From positions 62,001 through 126,000 of the forward strand of contig NZ_VOHQ01000014.1 of NCBI RefSeq assembly GCF_009192765.1: a stretch of DNA of 64,000 bases, written 5' to 3'. This DNA comes from Agriterribacter humi (GTDB taxonomy: Bacteria; Bacteroidota; Bacteroidia; Chitinophagales; Chitinophagaceae). Below are positions 9,329 to 17,884 of this stretch, one piece after another. Under the pieces are notes generated by a model, which was given only the letters and a program-made list of their open reading frames with translations, was not told the origin of the DNA and did no database searches. Positions within the stretch are counted from its first letter, which is position 1. Every line of letters begins with the position of its first letter. Both the position numbers and the translations under genes were made by a program.

Positions 9329-12300
9329 TTAGAGTCCGATGTTTACGCCCAAAAGATAAATGGTTGGTTTAGGATAGCTGTGCCAGTGCTGTCCCTGTGA
9401 GAATGCATTCCTGGCATCATCGGCATAACCGCCTGTAGGTGTTGTTTCCGGATCGGTGGTGAGGTCTTTGCTGGCGATAATGAAGGCGTTTTGAGCAGAA
9501 GCATAAATTCTGAGCTTGCTTAATCTTAGTTTTTCAGTAACGTTATTCGAAAAATCATAACTCAGTAAAAGGTTTCTGCCACGTATAAACGAACCATCTT
9601 TAATCCAACGTGTATCCACGTTGGTTACATAGCCGGCTCTTGTATCGCGCAATTCAGCAATAGGTGTGTTCTGGTTTTCAGGTGTCCATGCATTTAACAC
9701 GGTCCTGTAGCTGTTAGCCAGTGAAACGCGGTCTTCGCTGGAGTGGGAGGTCATATCTAATATATCATTGCCATAGGAATACTGAAGATCAATCAGTAAG
9801 CCAAAGTTCTTGTAACGGAAATTGTTCGTAAATGAACCCCAGCCTTTAGGGCTGCCATTGCCGATGATCATACGATCGGCATCCGTAATAGCGTAGTCGC
9901 CGTTTACGTCTAAGTATTTGATATCGCCGGGCAATATGGTTAGGCCGTTACGATAGCTCACAAACTTGGCTGCTTCCGCTCTTTCGGCTTCGCTCCATGT
10001 TCCCAGTCGCACCAGGCCCCAGAAAGAACCAGCCGCTTCACCTATACGGATAATATTGGTTGGGTTGGTGAAATTAGCGCCGCCTACGTTAAAAATGTCG
10101 GAGGGAGTTGCCAATGAAAGCACTTTATTCCTGTTCAGGGAAATATTGAAAGTAGAGGTCCAGTTGAAGTTTTCTTTGTCTATCACAACAGCAGTCAGCC
10201 CCAGTTCTATTCCTTTGTTCTCCATAGAGCCAATATTCTTGCGGATGCTGGCATAACCGCTGGTACGTGGTACCGGGGCATCCAGCAGCATATCCGTGGT
10301 TTTCCTGTAATAGTAGTCGGCTTCTAAGGTGATCCGGTTGTTCAATAAGCCTAACTCTAACCCAAAATCCATTTGGGCTGTTTTTTCCCATCTTAAATCG
10401 GGGTTGGCCAGCCTGTTTATGCCTGTTCCGCCTACCCGTGCGTTATTAATGATAGCAGCATAGTTAGAGCTTAACAGCGACAGGGATGAATAAGGAGGTA
10501 TTTCTGAGTTACCCGTTACCCCGTAGCTGGTGCGCAGCTTTAAGTTTGAGATGGTTTCATTATCCCGTAAAAAATTTTCTTCCGACACTCTCCACGCCAG
10601 TGCGGCAGAAGGGAAGAAAGAATATTTCTGGGTTTCGCCAAATTTGGAAGATCCGTCTGCACGTCCTGTAAATGTTATTAAATACTTGTCCTTTAAACTA
10701 TAGTTGATCCTTCCAAAATAAGAGTTAAAGGCGAACCTTGTCCTGTTGGAACTAAACCCGGGGCTGGTGCTGCCTGCTCCCAGGTTATTGTACATGAAAT
10801 AATCGGTTGAAAAGTTCTGGATACTGGCCCCGCTCCTGTAAAAATTGGTTTCCTGCCATGAGATACCCAATAACCCGGTAATAGAATGTATTTCATTGAA
10901 CCGTTTATTATAGGTTAGATAATTTTCCAGCGACCAGAAAATCTCTCTCCTGTTGTCTGCATTGGCTGTTCCTTTTTGGTTTCTGGCCAGCGTACGGCTC
11001 TGCGATTGCAGGTTTTCCTGTGCCAGAACATTTGTACCCAGTACGGTACGCATTTCCAGGCCTTTGGCCAGGCTGATATTAGAATAAACACTACCTATGG
11101 TGGTTTGCGTATTTAATATATACCGGGTATCCGTTAAGCGGTGTACTACGTTATCGCGACCTTCAGCATTGGGGTAATTCCGGTTATCGGCCCAGGTGCC
11201 ATCCTCATACTTTACAGGCAAAAAAGGAAAGTCTTCCACAATGCTGCGTGGAACCTGGTCGCTCTGGTCTACTATATTTTCCTGCTGGTTGTTATAGGTT
11301 AAGGTACCGCCTACCCTTAACCAGGGTTTGATCTCGCTGTCGAACGAAAACCTTGCCGAATAGCGTTTCAGGTAAGAGGTCAGCAACAACCCCTGGTCAT
11401 CGCGGTAACCCAGTGAAGCTGAAAAAGTGCTATGGTCACTACCGCCGGAAAAACCCAACTGGTGATTTTGTGAAAGCTTGTTTTGAGTGGCTTCTTCTAA
11501 CCAGTTGGTATCATACTTTGGGTTGCCATTGCTGTCGAAAAGCCTGGGGTCTGTTCTGGCCAAGGCAGGATTTCTGCCCACATACTTTCCGGCAGCCCAT
11601 CCAACAGGGTCATATTTTGCCATGTTCTGGTAAGCCAGGTCTTCCACCGCCAGGAATTCTTTCGCGTTTAATACCTTGGTCCTGATCGGTCCGATGGTTG
11701 GAACACTAACATCCGCATCATAAGTAACTTTTCCGGGGCCTGATTTTCCGCGTTTGGTAGTAATTAAAATAACGCCATTTGCACCTCTTGCGCCATAAAT
11801 GGCTGTAGAAGACGCGTCTTTCAATATTTCAACGGATACAATATCATTGGGGTTGATATAATCAATGGCCTGGCTGGCCTGTGTTTGATTATTGATCGGC
11901 ATCATTACCCCGTCAATTACATACAAAGGGTTATTGGAAGAGTTGATGGAACTGAAACCACGAATGCGGATATTGGTTCTTCCACCCGGACGTCCGGAAT
12001 TAGAGTTTACCTGTACGCCCGTAACCTTTCCTGCCAGCGACTGGCTGAGGGAAGATACGGAGCGTTCCTTTAGCTTGGCTTCAGAAACAGTTCCTACTGC
12101 ACCGGTAAGATCAGATTTTCGCGCTGTGCCGTACCCGATCACCACCACGTCTTCCAGCGCTTTTGTATCTGCTGCCAGTTCTACATTAATGGTGCTGCGG
12201 TTGTTTACTTTAATGGTTTGTGTGGTGAAACCAACGAATGTAAAAACCAGCTCGGCGTTGGATGATGCGCTGATGCTGTAGTTTCCCTGGTCATCCGTAG

Positions 12301-12484
12301 TGGTTCCGGCAGAGGCGCCTTTTACGGTAACCGATACGCCATACAATGGTTGTGCTTCAGATGTAACTTTTCCTTTCACAGTTATGGTTTGCTGTGCAAA
12401 GGAAAATAAGCTACATAAACTGAGAAGGGTGAAAAGAAATAATCCTTTTTCCCATCCCATAAAAGAGGGCTTTTTTTTAATCAT
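9329..12484 (-). CDS. SusC/RagA-family TonB-dependent outer-membrane transporter
   Basis: 1,051 residues. Signal peptide about 1-30 (ending FSFAQQ). A CarboxypepD_reg-like domain (about 33-108), the TonB-box-like EDVVVIGYGT and a plug with LYVIDG and EILKDASSTAIYGARGANGV precede a long barrel that ends in YLLGVNIGL. No STN domain is present, so it should not control an anti-sigma factor directly. It forms a pair with the SusD gene downstream. It is separated from the pentose/PUL genes upstream (13026 onward) by 541 bp holding a LacI-type palindrome. It could therefore be a second, separately regulated transporter of the same locus. Confidence 0.95.
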   Translation of the reverse strand: MIKKKPSFMGWEKGLFLFTLLSLCSLFSFAQQTITVKGKVTSEAQPLYGVSVTVKGASAGTTTDDQGNYSISASSNAELVFTFVGFTTQTIKVNNRSTINVELAADTKALEDVVVIGYGTARKSDLTGAVGTVSEAKLKERSVSSLSQSLAGKVTGVQVNSNSGRPGGRTNIRIRGFSSINSSNNPLYVIDGVMMPINNQTQASQAIDYINPNDIVSVEILKDASSTAIYGARGANGVILITTKRGKSGPGKVTYDADVSVPTIGPIRTKVLNAKEFLAVEDLAYQNMAKYDPVGWAAGKYVGRNPALARTDPRLFDSNGNPKYDTNWLEEATQNKLSQNHQLGFSGGSDHSTFSASLGYRDDQGLLLTSYLKRYSARFSFDSEIKPWLRVGGTLTYNNQQENIVDQSDQVPRSIVEDFPFLPVKYEDGTWADNRNYPNAEGRDNVVHRLTDTRYILNTQTTIGSVYSNISLAKGLEMRTVLGTNVLAQENLQSQSRTLARNQKGTANADNRREIFWSLENYLTYNKRFNEIHSITGLLGISWQETNFYRSGASIQNFSTDYFMYNNLGAGSTSPGFSSNRTRFAFNSYFGRINYSLKDKYLITFTGRADGSSKFGETQKYSFFPSAALAWRVSEENFLRDNETISNLKLRTSYGVTGNSEIPPYSSLSLLSSNYAAIINNARVGGTGINRLANPDLRWEKTAQMDFGLELGLLNNRITLEADYYYRKTTDMLLDAPVPRTSGYASIRKNIGSMENKGIELGLTAVVIDKENFNWTSTFNISLNRNKVLSLATPSDIFNVGGANFTNPTNIIRIGEAAGSFWGLVRLGTWSEAERAEAAKFVSYRNGLTILPGDIKYLDVNGDYAITDADRMIIGNGSPKGWGSFTNNFRYKNFGLLIDLQYSYGNDILDMTSHSSEDRVSLANSYRTVLNAWTPENQNTPIAELRDTRAGYVTNVDTRWIKDGSFIRGRNLLLSYDFSNNVTEKLRLSKLRIYASAQNAFIIASKDLTTDPETTPTGGYADDARNAFSQGQHWHSYPKPTIYLLGVNIGL

Positions 12485-13025
12485 AAAAGGTAGTTTGAAT
12501 TGGTTTTAGTATGTAAAAAGAAAAATACTCAGGTAGGTATGGAAAGTTCGCCGGAAAAGCGGCTGTATCAGCGTGGCTCTATGCGCTTAATGTGTTGCAA
12601 TAAATAAAATAAGGATTGGGAAGGCAAAGCATGTCTCATGATGGTAGAAGTTAAGCTCGTTAGTAATTTTGGTTTGCGTTCAAAAACAAACTTCCTTAAT
12701 AGTCTTGTTATGGCGTATTAAGTTTGTATTAAACGGTTTGCATCAGGTATTTGGTAAACTTACGATGATTCGATTGATAAAAAGCAATAATGTCATACGC
12801 AAACGTTTGCAATTTTTGCGGGTAAGTGCCGTTTTGGGTTTGCATACATGAACGAATCAATGATTACCATTACATTCTCGCATATAATAGCATGCTAACA
12901 CAGAGGAAACCAAAGTATTAATATAGAAGCAGCATTTAAACCCCGCAAAAAAAGGCAGGACATATTTATTGTTTTGTAGTTATAACATTTGCTGGGCGTC
13001 CGGGTTGGGATAATGGCGAAAAGTT
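12485..13025. other. 541-bp non-coding region upstream of the second SusC gene
   Basis: No convincing ORF or RNA gene. It holds the palindrome at 12799-12810. On minus, a TAAGTTTA element (12762-12755) resembles the Bacteroidota -7 box (one mismatch to TAnnTTTG), with a TTG at 12787-12785 in the -33 area. If used, transcription of the SusC gene would begin near 12745 and carry a leader of about 260 nt. Only the palindrome is clear; the promoter is weakly supported. Confidence 0.4.
12799..12810. promoter_or_regulatory. GCAAACGTTTGC palindrome, LacI/GalR-type operator candidate
   Basis: This perfect 12-bp palindrome has a central CG and lies about 315 bp upstream of the SusC start at 12484. 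It is identical to the core of the 20-bp palindrome at 2379-2398. On the right it continues with AATT as in that copy; on the left it diverges. Shared control of the two SusCD regions by one LacI-family regulator is inferred. Confidence 0.5.
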
Positions 13026-13883
13026 TTATACGGAAATCGGTTTATGGATGATCCTGTTCGATAAGGTGCCGATCTCATCAATGCTGATATTTACAATATC
13101 ATTTCCAAGCAGAGTAAAGTCATTATCGGGCACCAGGCAGGTGCCTGTCATTAAAAAGCAACCCGAAGGAAAATCGGTTTCCCTGAACAGAAATTCAGCC
13201 AGTTCAGGAAGCGACCTTTTCATCATGCTGAGTTTAATGGCGCCTTCAAATATAGGTTGGTTATTGCGGAGAATGTTCATGCTGATGGTAGTACCCGGAT
13301 CAATGGGGTATTGAGGTATATAAAGACAGGGTCCAAGCGCAGCGCTTCTTTCATAGGTTTTGGCCTGCGGCAGGTACAAAGGGTTTTCACCTTCAATGCT
13401 GCGTGAGCTCATATCATTTCCTATAGTGTAGGCCTCTATATTGCCCGCGCTGTTAATAAATAAGGTCAGTTCCGGTTCCGGTACGTTCCATGTAGAATCC
13501 CTGCGGATATGCACATCCTCAAAATGCCCGGCAACACGGTGGGGCAGCGATTTGAAAAATAACTCCGGCCGCTCTGCTTCATACACTTTATCATAAAAAG
13601 TAGCGCCTCCCGATTCCTTTGATTCTTCCATGCGTGCATCGCGGCTACGCAAATACGTTACTCCCGCGGCCCATACTTCCTGGGTTCCTATGGGTGCTAA
13701 AAGGGGACGTGTTAAAAACACCGCTATTTCTTCCTGCGATAGTTTGGGAAACTTTGCCAATGAATGCAGCAGGTATTCATAAAGGTTATTTCTGTTGATC
13801 AATGTGTCAAAAGCCGCTCCCGATATATAATATTCGCTATTGTGCTCCAGTACAGTTCCGTTCTGCGTTTTATACAATTTCAT
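13026..13883 (-). CDS. FAH-fold 2-keto-3-deoxy-pentonate (KDA-type) dehydratase
   Basis: 285 residues, fumarylacetoacetate-hydrolase superfamily. The C-terminal catalytic domain starts near residue 95. The metal-binding WNVPEPEL motif (residues about 132-139) is followed by GNDMSSRSIEGENPLYLPQ and a YERSAALGP segment. This pattern is known from 2-dehydro-3-deoxy-D-arabinonate dehydratase, which converts the sugar acid to 2-oxoglutarate semialdehyde in oxidative, Weimberg-like pentose breakdown. No signal peptide, so it is cytoplasmic. It is the last gene of the minus-strand row, 29 bp after the DUF6786-like gene. Its position in a locus that should release xylose and arabinose fits this role. 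A diketo-deoxy-sugar hydrolase is the main alternative. Confidence 0.75.
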   Translation of the reverse strand: MKLYKTQNGTVLEHNSEYYISGAAFDTLINRNNLYEYLLHSLAKFPKLSQEEIAVFLTRPLLAPIGTQEVWAAGVTYLRSRDARMEESKESGGATFYDKVYEAERPELFFKSLPHRVAGHFEDVHIRRDSTWNVPEPELTLFINSAGNIEAYTIGNDMSSRSIEGENPLYLPQAKTYERSAALGPCLYIPQYPIDPGTTISMNILRNNQPIFEGAIKLSMMKRSLPELAEFLFRETDFPSGCFLMTGTCLVPDNDFTLLGNDIVNISIDEIGTLSNRIIHKPISV

Positions 13884-13912
13884 ATAGGTGATTTTTTAAA
13901 TAATTTAGAATC

Positions 13913-15139
13913 CTATGGCATTTTAGCTTTGTCTAAGTCTGCGCCAAGCAGGTTCGCCGCCAGTGCTTTTAAAGTTGCATAATCGCCTTCAAAGTGACAG
14001 GTAGTTTGCCGGTAGGTTTGCGTTTCACCGGGTTGTAAGGCCCTGGCTGCAGAAGAAGATTCCAGTTCATAAAACGGGCCCAATTGTGAGCCATCTTCCA
14101 ACGGTCCATCATTATAAGCATTTACCACATCTCCTTTGTAGGGTTGTTTTTGCAATTCCCATTTGGAGTTTACATAATCGCCATTTGGATCAATATCAAA
14201 AAAGATAATGGTTAACATATTCTTTTTAAAATCGAAACTGCCGGCGAACGGTTTGGCAATAGCGGGAGATAAGCCCAGTTTGCTGCGGTGTTTTCCATCA
14301 CATTTTAATAACAGCACACTGTCTTTTGTAATGAGCCGGTCTGCAGGTATTTGCCCGAAGTAATTATCAGTAATAAAACTTTTAACGTCCTTGCGGTTGT
14401 GGAAAGGAACGATGGTCACTGTTTCTTCGGAAGGAGTAAACATGCCCAGCAGCCAAATGGAGAGCAGACCGCTTTCTTTTTTCCAGGCATTTTCACCCAT
14501 ATTTTTTATTGTATTTTCCGTTTCATAGGCCACCCATGTAAGTCCGGCAGGAACGATAGTTTGCAGGCGGGTATGTAATGCTGCTTTATCCAGCAGGCGA
14601 ACATTCCTGTTGATGAAAATATTGAATTCGGTTCCGCTGTAATTGGTAACAACGGCTTTCTGCGAAAACTCAACACTGGTACTGTCTGAATGCGTTACCT
14701 GGTAAGCCACCGTATCAATTATGGTTGGTACCTGCCAGTTATTTATATTGAAAGAATCTCCTTTTTTAAAATAAAAGGAATACTGGCCACCTTCCGGGCC
14801 AATCCATAACCGCTCTTCTCCGCCAACAGGGTTAAACTGATCCCTGAACTTTCCGGTAGCGATGAGGTCGTAATTGATCCAGCCGGCGCTATTGCCCGAA
14901 TCGCCGTTTGCAGTGCTTGTCATCACCCTTCCCTGGTAGTCGGCCGTAAGCAATACCCTGGCGCCATCTTCATTCCATAATTCTATAGTATTATCCAGGT
15001 GTTTTTTTAAAAAAGCGGCATCATAGCCATAGCTGCCTTTTGCATATTCAACTGCTTTTCCTGGTTGGGGTTCATTACAAGCCATCCATACAATAATTAA
15101 AAAAGATATTCCCCATAGAGAAGAAAAATATTTGTTCAT
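13913..15139 (-). CDS. DUF6786-like exported lipoprotein, probable mutarotase-like beta-sandwich
   Basis: 408 residues. The signal peptide ends at a lipobox-like VWMAC (Cys21). The body is rich in beta strands, with the segments LTADYQGRVMTSTA, GGEERLWIGPEGG and, near the C-terminus, FYELESSSAARALQPGETQ followed by TYRQTTCHFEG. These are features I associate with DUF6786 proteins, which look related to the galactose-mutarotase-like fold. It has no recognisable glycosidase signature. It lies between the small exported protein and the FAH-fold dehydratase in the PUL row, so sugar binding or anomer conversion outside the cytoplasm is plausible but not shown. The family assignment rests on memory of its motifs. 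Confidence 0.6.
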   Translation of the reverse strand: MNKYFSSLWGISFLIIVWMACNEPQPGKAVEYAKGSYGYDAAFLKKHLDNTIELWNEDGARVLLTADYQGRVMTSTANGDSGNSAGWINYDLIATGKFRDQFNPVGGEERLWIGPEGGQYSFYFKKGDSFNINNWQVPTIIDTVAYQVTHSDSTSVEFSQKAVVTNYSGTEFNIFINRNVRLLDKAALHTRLQTIVPAGLTWVAYETENTIKNMGENAWKKESGLLSIWLLGMFTPSEETVTIVPFHNRKDVKSFITDNYFGQIPADRLITKDSVLLLKCDGKHRSKLGLSPAIAKPFAGSFDFKKNMLTIIFFDIDPNGDYVNSKWELQKQPYKGDVVNAYNDGPLEDGSQLGPFYELESSSAARALQPGETQTYRQTTCHFEGDYATLKALAANLLGADLDKAKMP

Positions 15140-15232
15140 ACTGTTGCCGTTTAAAAATACGGGACGTTAAGGTAATAAGTTTATAAGGACGGAGCGCACT
15201 GAAGCAGATTTTTTATCGTGTATTGATCACAC

Positions 15233-15267
15233 TCATACCTCATACCTCACACCTGAAACCTCTCACC
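15233..15267. repeat. five degenerate 7-bp tandem repeats (TCATACC type)
   Basis: TCATACC, TCATACC, TCACACC, TGAAACC and TCTCACC follow one another without gaps. The last unit overlaps the 3' end of the gene that stops at 15263. Heptamer runs like this are seen in spacer DNA of many Bacteroidota; no function is known. The rest of the 15140-15262 spacer is featureless. Confidence 0.75.
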
Positions 15268-16021
15268 TTTCTCTTCTTTTCTTTCCGCCAGCATTATCAG
15301 TTGTGCTTTCCCTGTGCATGAATGCCCGGTAACTGTCGTTTATATACAATAGCATATCTGCTTTACTGCTTCGCCTGCAAAAAGCATAGTCCGGACGGTA
15401 TTGCAGCATAAAGCTGCGCAATGAATCGCCCTGCAATCCTGTTAGTTTGGATACATAGTCAAATGGAAATTTAAAGTCTATGTACAATTCTTCTTCCTGC
15501 CGTTCAAACATTTTTTTAAACCTGCGTTCATTTCTTTCTTTTTTAGAAAAAAAGGTTAAAGGGCTAAAAGTAATGCCCACACCATCTGTTGGTGTATTGC
15601 CTTTACCGCCCGCCAGTTTAGTGTTTCGTTTTGTGAGCACATCATTAAACTCCTCCCGCCTGCTGATTGAATCTGCCTGGTAACGGTTCAAATCGCCAAT
15701 TTCTACAATGCTTAATTCAATTACATGCCGTGCAAGAAAAACATCAAAAGATGCAGTAAGCATATTTGCTGTAACTACTATAGTGTCTGTTGTATAGCCA
15801 GCAGAAGAAAAAGAAACAATATCTCCGGGGGCTGCAGGTATTTTATAATTTCCGCCCATATCGCTTTGTGCCATTCTATCCTTCGATATATTTTTTATTG
15901 TGGCGGCCATGATCACCCTGTCGTACCATTTATCTGATACTTTACCTCTTAAACGGGTCTGTGTAAAAGCAGCATGACTCCAGAAAAGAACACAGGCAAA
16001 AGATAATACAACCTTTATCAT
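15263..16021 (-). CDS. exported CarboxypepD_reg-like domain protein
   Basis: 252 residues from the ATG at 16021. A longer reading that would overlap the GH9 gene by 56 bp adds 49 unlikely residues before an obvious signal peptide (MIKVVLSFACVLF, ending SHAAFTQT). Residues about 22-95 resemble a carboxypeptidase-regulatory-like/TonB-plug-associated beta-sandwich (LRGKVSDKWYDRV, then the GGNYKI turn and IVSFSSAGYTTDTIVV). The remainder is helical, charged and unknown, ending in a basic tail (KKRRER). It may be periplasmic or attached to the outer membrane. Proteins of this layout are frequent in Bacteroidota without a known job. It sits inside the PUL row, between GH9 and the DUF6786-like gene. 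Confidence 0.7.
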   Translation of the reverse strand: MIKVVLSFACVLFWSHAAFTQTRLRGKVSDKWYDRVIMAATIKNISKDRMAQSDMGGNYKIPAAPGDIVSFSSAGYTTDTIVVTANMLTASFDVFLARHVIELSIVEIGDLNRYQADSISRREEFNDVLTKRNTKLAGGKGNTPTDGVGITFSPLTFFSKKERNERRFKKMFERQEEELYIDFKFPFDYVSKLTGLQGDSLRSFMLQYRPDYAFCRRSSKADMLLYINDSYRAFMHRESTTDNAGGKKRRER

Positions 16022-16112
16022 TATACCTGCAAGATATGCAGGATGATATATTATTGTAATGTGGACTCCGTATGTTTCAATATTATTAACAATATGTATT
16101 AAGTAGCCGTTG

Positions 16113-17876
16113 TTAATGTACAGCAAATCCCGCCTCATATTGCAATGCTTCCAGCGCCCCGGAAACATATACCAGTGGCGCGTTCCAGTTAATGGCTATT
16201 TCATTGGAAGCATAGGAACAATCTGCATCCGTATAGGCCGTTTCGGGTTCTGTAAAAAGGTATTTGCATTTGTCCTGCATGCCGGGGTTGGGCCCGCCGG
16301 CCAGTAGTCCCGGCACTGGTTCCGTTATACCGTCTGCTATAGAAATTCTATGGTGTATATGCAAGGGCGAACGGCTACCCATACCCGTTACAAAACAAAA
16401 ACCGGCGGCATTTCTACCCAAAATATAATCTGCATTGGTTAAGGCAGCATCCATATAGCGTTTATCTTTTGTAAGCAGGTAAGCATTAATTAGAGCTATG
16501 CTTTGGTTCATCGCTACGGCGTTACTGCCCCATATAAAATCTTTTTTGCTTTGTCCCATAATGGTGCGGAATGCTTTGTTGCCTCCATTGCTGATCAGTG
16601 ATGCGGCAAAATTAATTACCTGTTCTTGTATTGAAGACAAGGTAAGCTGCTGGTATTTTGATAATACGTCTTTGTGCCGAAGGAGCGTATAAGAGCCGAG
16701 TATAGCGACATTACTCCATGAAGGAACCGTGGCGGTGGCAGGCTGGTAACGCCGTATTTCCTGTATGTATTCTTCTTTCCTTGTGGTTGCCAGCAATTCA
16801 CATGCCGCCCAGAACCACTCGTCGGTTACATTTCTGTCGCCATATGCACCTGTAGTTACGGCAGGCTGATACAATTTGTTCATCGTAGCCTGGTTATATA
16901 ACAGATGCGGATTTTTCCCGGACCACTGCCAGGCATATTGTGCGGCATGCACGCAACTGTCGCTTAAGCCAGGCAGTTGTTTTTTAAATTTGGAGAATAT
17001 CCTCGATGCCTGTGCCATTACCGCTGTAAAATCAAGTGTTGCCGCTGTAGACTTTTGCACCACGTATCTTGTGTTGTGACAATCTGCGGGCATCACCATT
17101 TTATCGAAAGCGGCATTGGTGCATTTGTGGTATACGCCGCCATCATTGGGATCCTGCATGGTAAGCATCCAGCGCAGGTTGTAAAGGATCTCATTAATAA
17201 TATCCGGCAGGCCGTTACCGGTTTCGGGAATATTCGTTTGCAGGGTATCAAAATAAAACGGGAAATCTTCATAAGCTGACAGCAGCGTACCCATGGTAAT
17301 GCCTGAGTTAACGATATACTTATTATAATCACCCGCATCGTACCAGCCGCCGGGCGATGATATAACGGTGTTGGCTGGCCGCTTTTCGGAAGCTGCAGAA
17401 GGATGAATGAATACTTCCGTATCCGGATGCCCGGCCGGCCTTGCCCATTTGCCTGCATATTGCGGCAGTATAGGCATTGATATCCGCTGGTAATAATAAC
17501 TTTTTAAAGATGTCAGACTTAGTGCATGGAGAACATTATTCTGGATGCTGAAAGGGTAGGAGTAGCCTGTACCCTGTACAAACAGTATGTATTTTCCTAC
17601 AGCAGTGAACGCTGAAAAATTTGCTATGCGTGTTGTAGTGGAAGAGTAAGCCGAAGTTTCTGGAGTTGACAGCATCCCTTTATATAAGGTATCTTTTTTA
17701 TTGACAGACAACAGGTAGAACATATTGGATTCAACGGGGCTTGTAACCACTGCTATTTTAGATGCATGCGTGTAAAATCCATCCTGGTTAAGCTGTATGC
17801 CGGTTAATGGCTGGGACTGTAAAATGCAGCTCCACGATATAAATACAATGAATAGAAATACCGCTGTAATTTTCAT
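16113..17876 (-). CDS. GH9 family endo-beta-glucanase (cellulase/xyloglucanase type)
   Basis: 587 residues. An exported protein with an N-terminal Ig-like CelD_N domain (about 22-115) and an (alpha/alpha)6 GH9 catalytic domain (about 120-580). GH9 signatures are clear: GGWYDAGDYNKYI (177-189, the catalytic base Asp pair at 180 and 183), FVTGMGSRSPLHIHHR (495-510, substrate-binding His) and SYASNEIAINWNAPLV (554-569, general acid Glu559). It inverts beta-1,4-glucan linkages. GH9 enzymes also occur in xyloglucan utilisation loci, where they cut the decorated backbone. The start is 8 bp after the GH51-like gene, so the two are translationally close. The leader (WSCILQSQP) has a poor lipobox; periplasmic or surface location is unresolved. 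Confidence 0.92.
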   Translation of the reverse strand: MKITAVFLFIVFISWSCILQSQPLTGIQLNQDGFYTHASKIAVVTSPVESNMFYLLSVNKKDTLYKGMLSTPETSAYSSTTTRIANFSAFTAVGKYILFVQGTGYSYPFSIQNNVLHALSLTSLKSYYYQRISMPILPQYAGKWARPAGHPDTEVFIHPSAASEKRPANTVISSPGGWYDAGDYNKYIVNSGITMGTLLSAYEDFPFYFDTLQTNIPETGNGLPDIINEILYNLRWMLTMQDPNDGGVYHKCTNAAFDKMVMPADCHNTRYVVQKSTAATLDFTAVMAQASRIFSKFKKQLPGLSDSCVHAAQYAWQWSGKNPHLLYNQATMNKLYQPAVTTGAYGDRNVTDEWFWAACELLATTRKEEYIQEIRRYQPATATVPSWSNVAILGSYTLLRHKDVLSKYQQLTLSSIQEQVINFAASLISNGGNKAFRTIMGQSKKDFIWGSNAVAMNQSIALINAYLLTKDKRYMDAALTNADYILGRNAAGFCFVTGMGSRSPLHIHHRISIADGITEPVPGLLAGGPNPGMQDKCKYLFTEPETAYTDADCSYASNEIAINWNAPLVYVSGALEALQYEAGFAVH

Positions 17877-17884
17877 AAACGTTT

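Noticed and set aside
12669-12851. 60-residue plus-strand ORF in the spacer upstream of the second SusC
   Set aside because: No signal, no recognisable motif and no visible ribosome binding site; it covers the operator palindrome and is likely chance.
16021-16168. Longer start (ATG at 16168) for the CarboxypepD_reg-like gene
   Set aside because: It would overlap the GH9 gene by 56 bp and place 49 extra residues before an obvious signal peptide.
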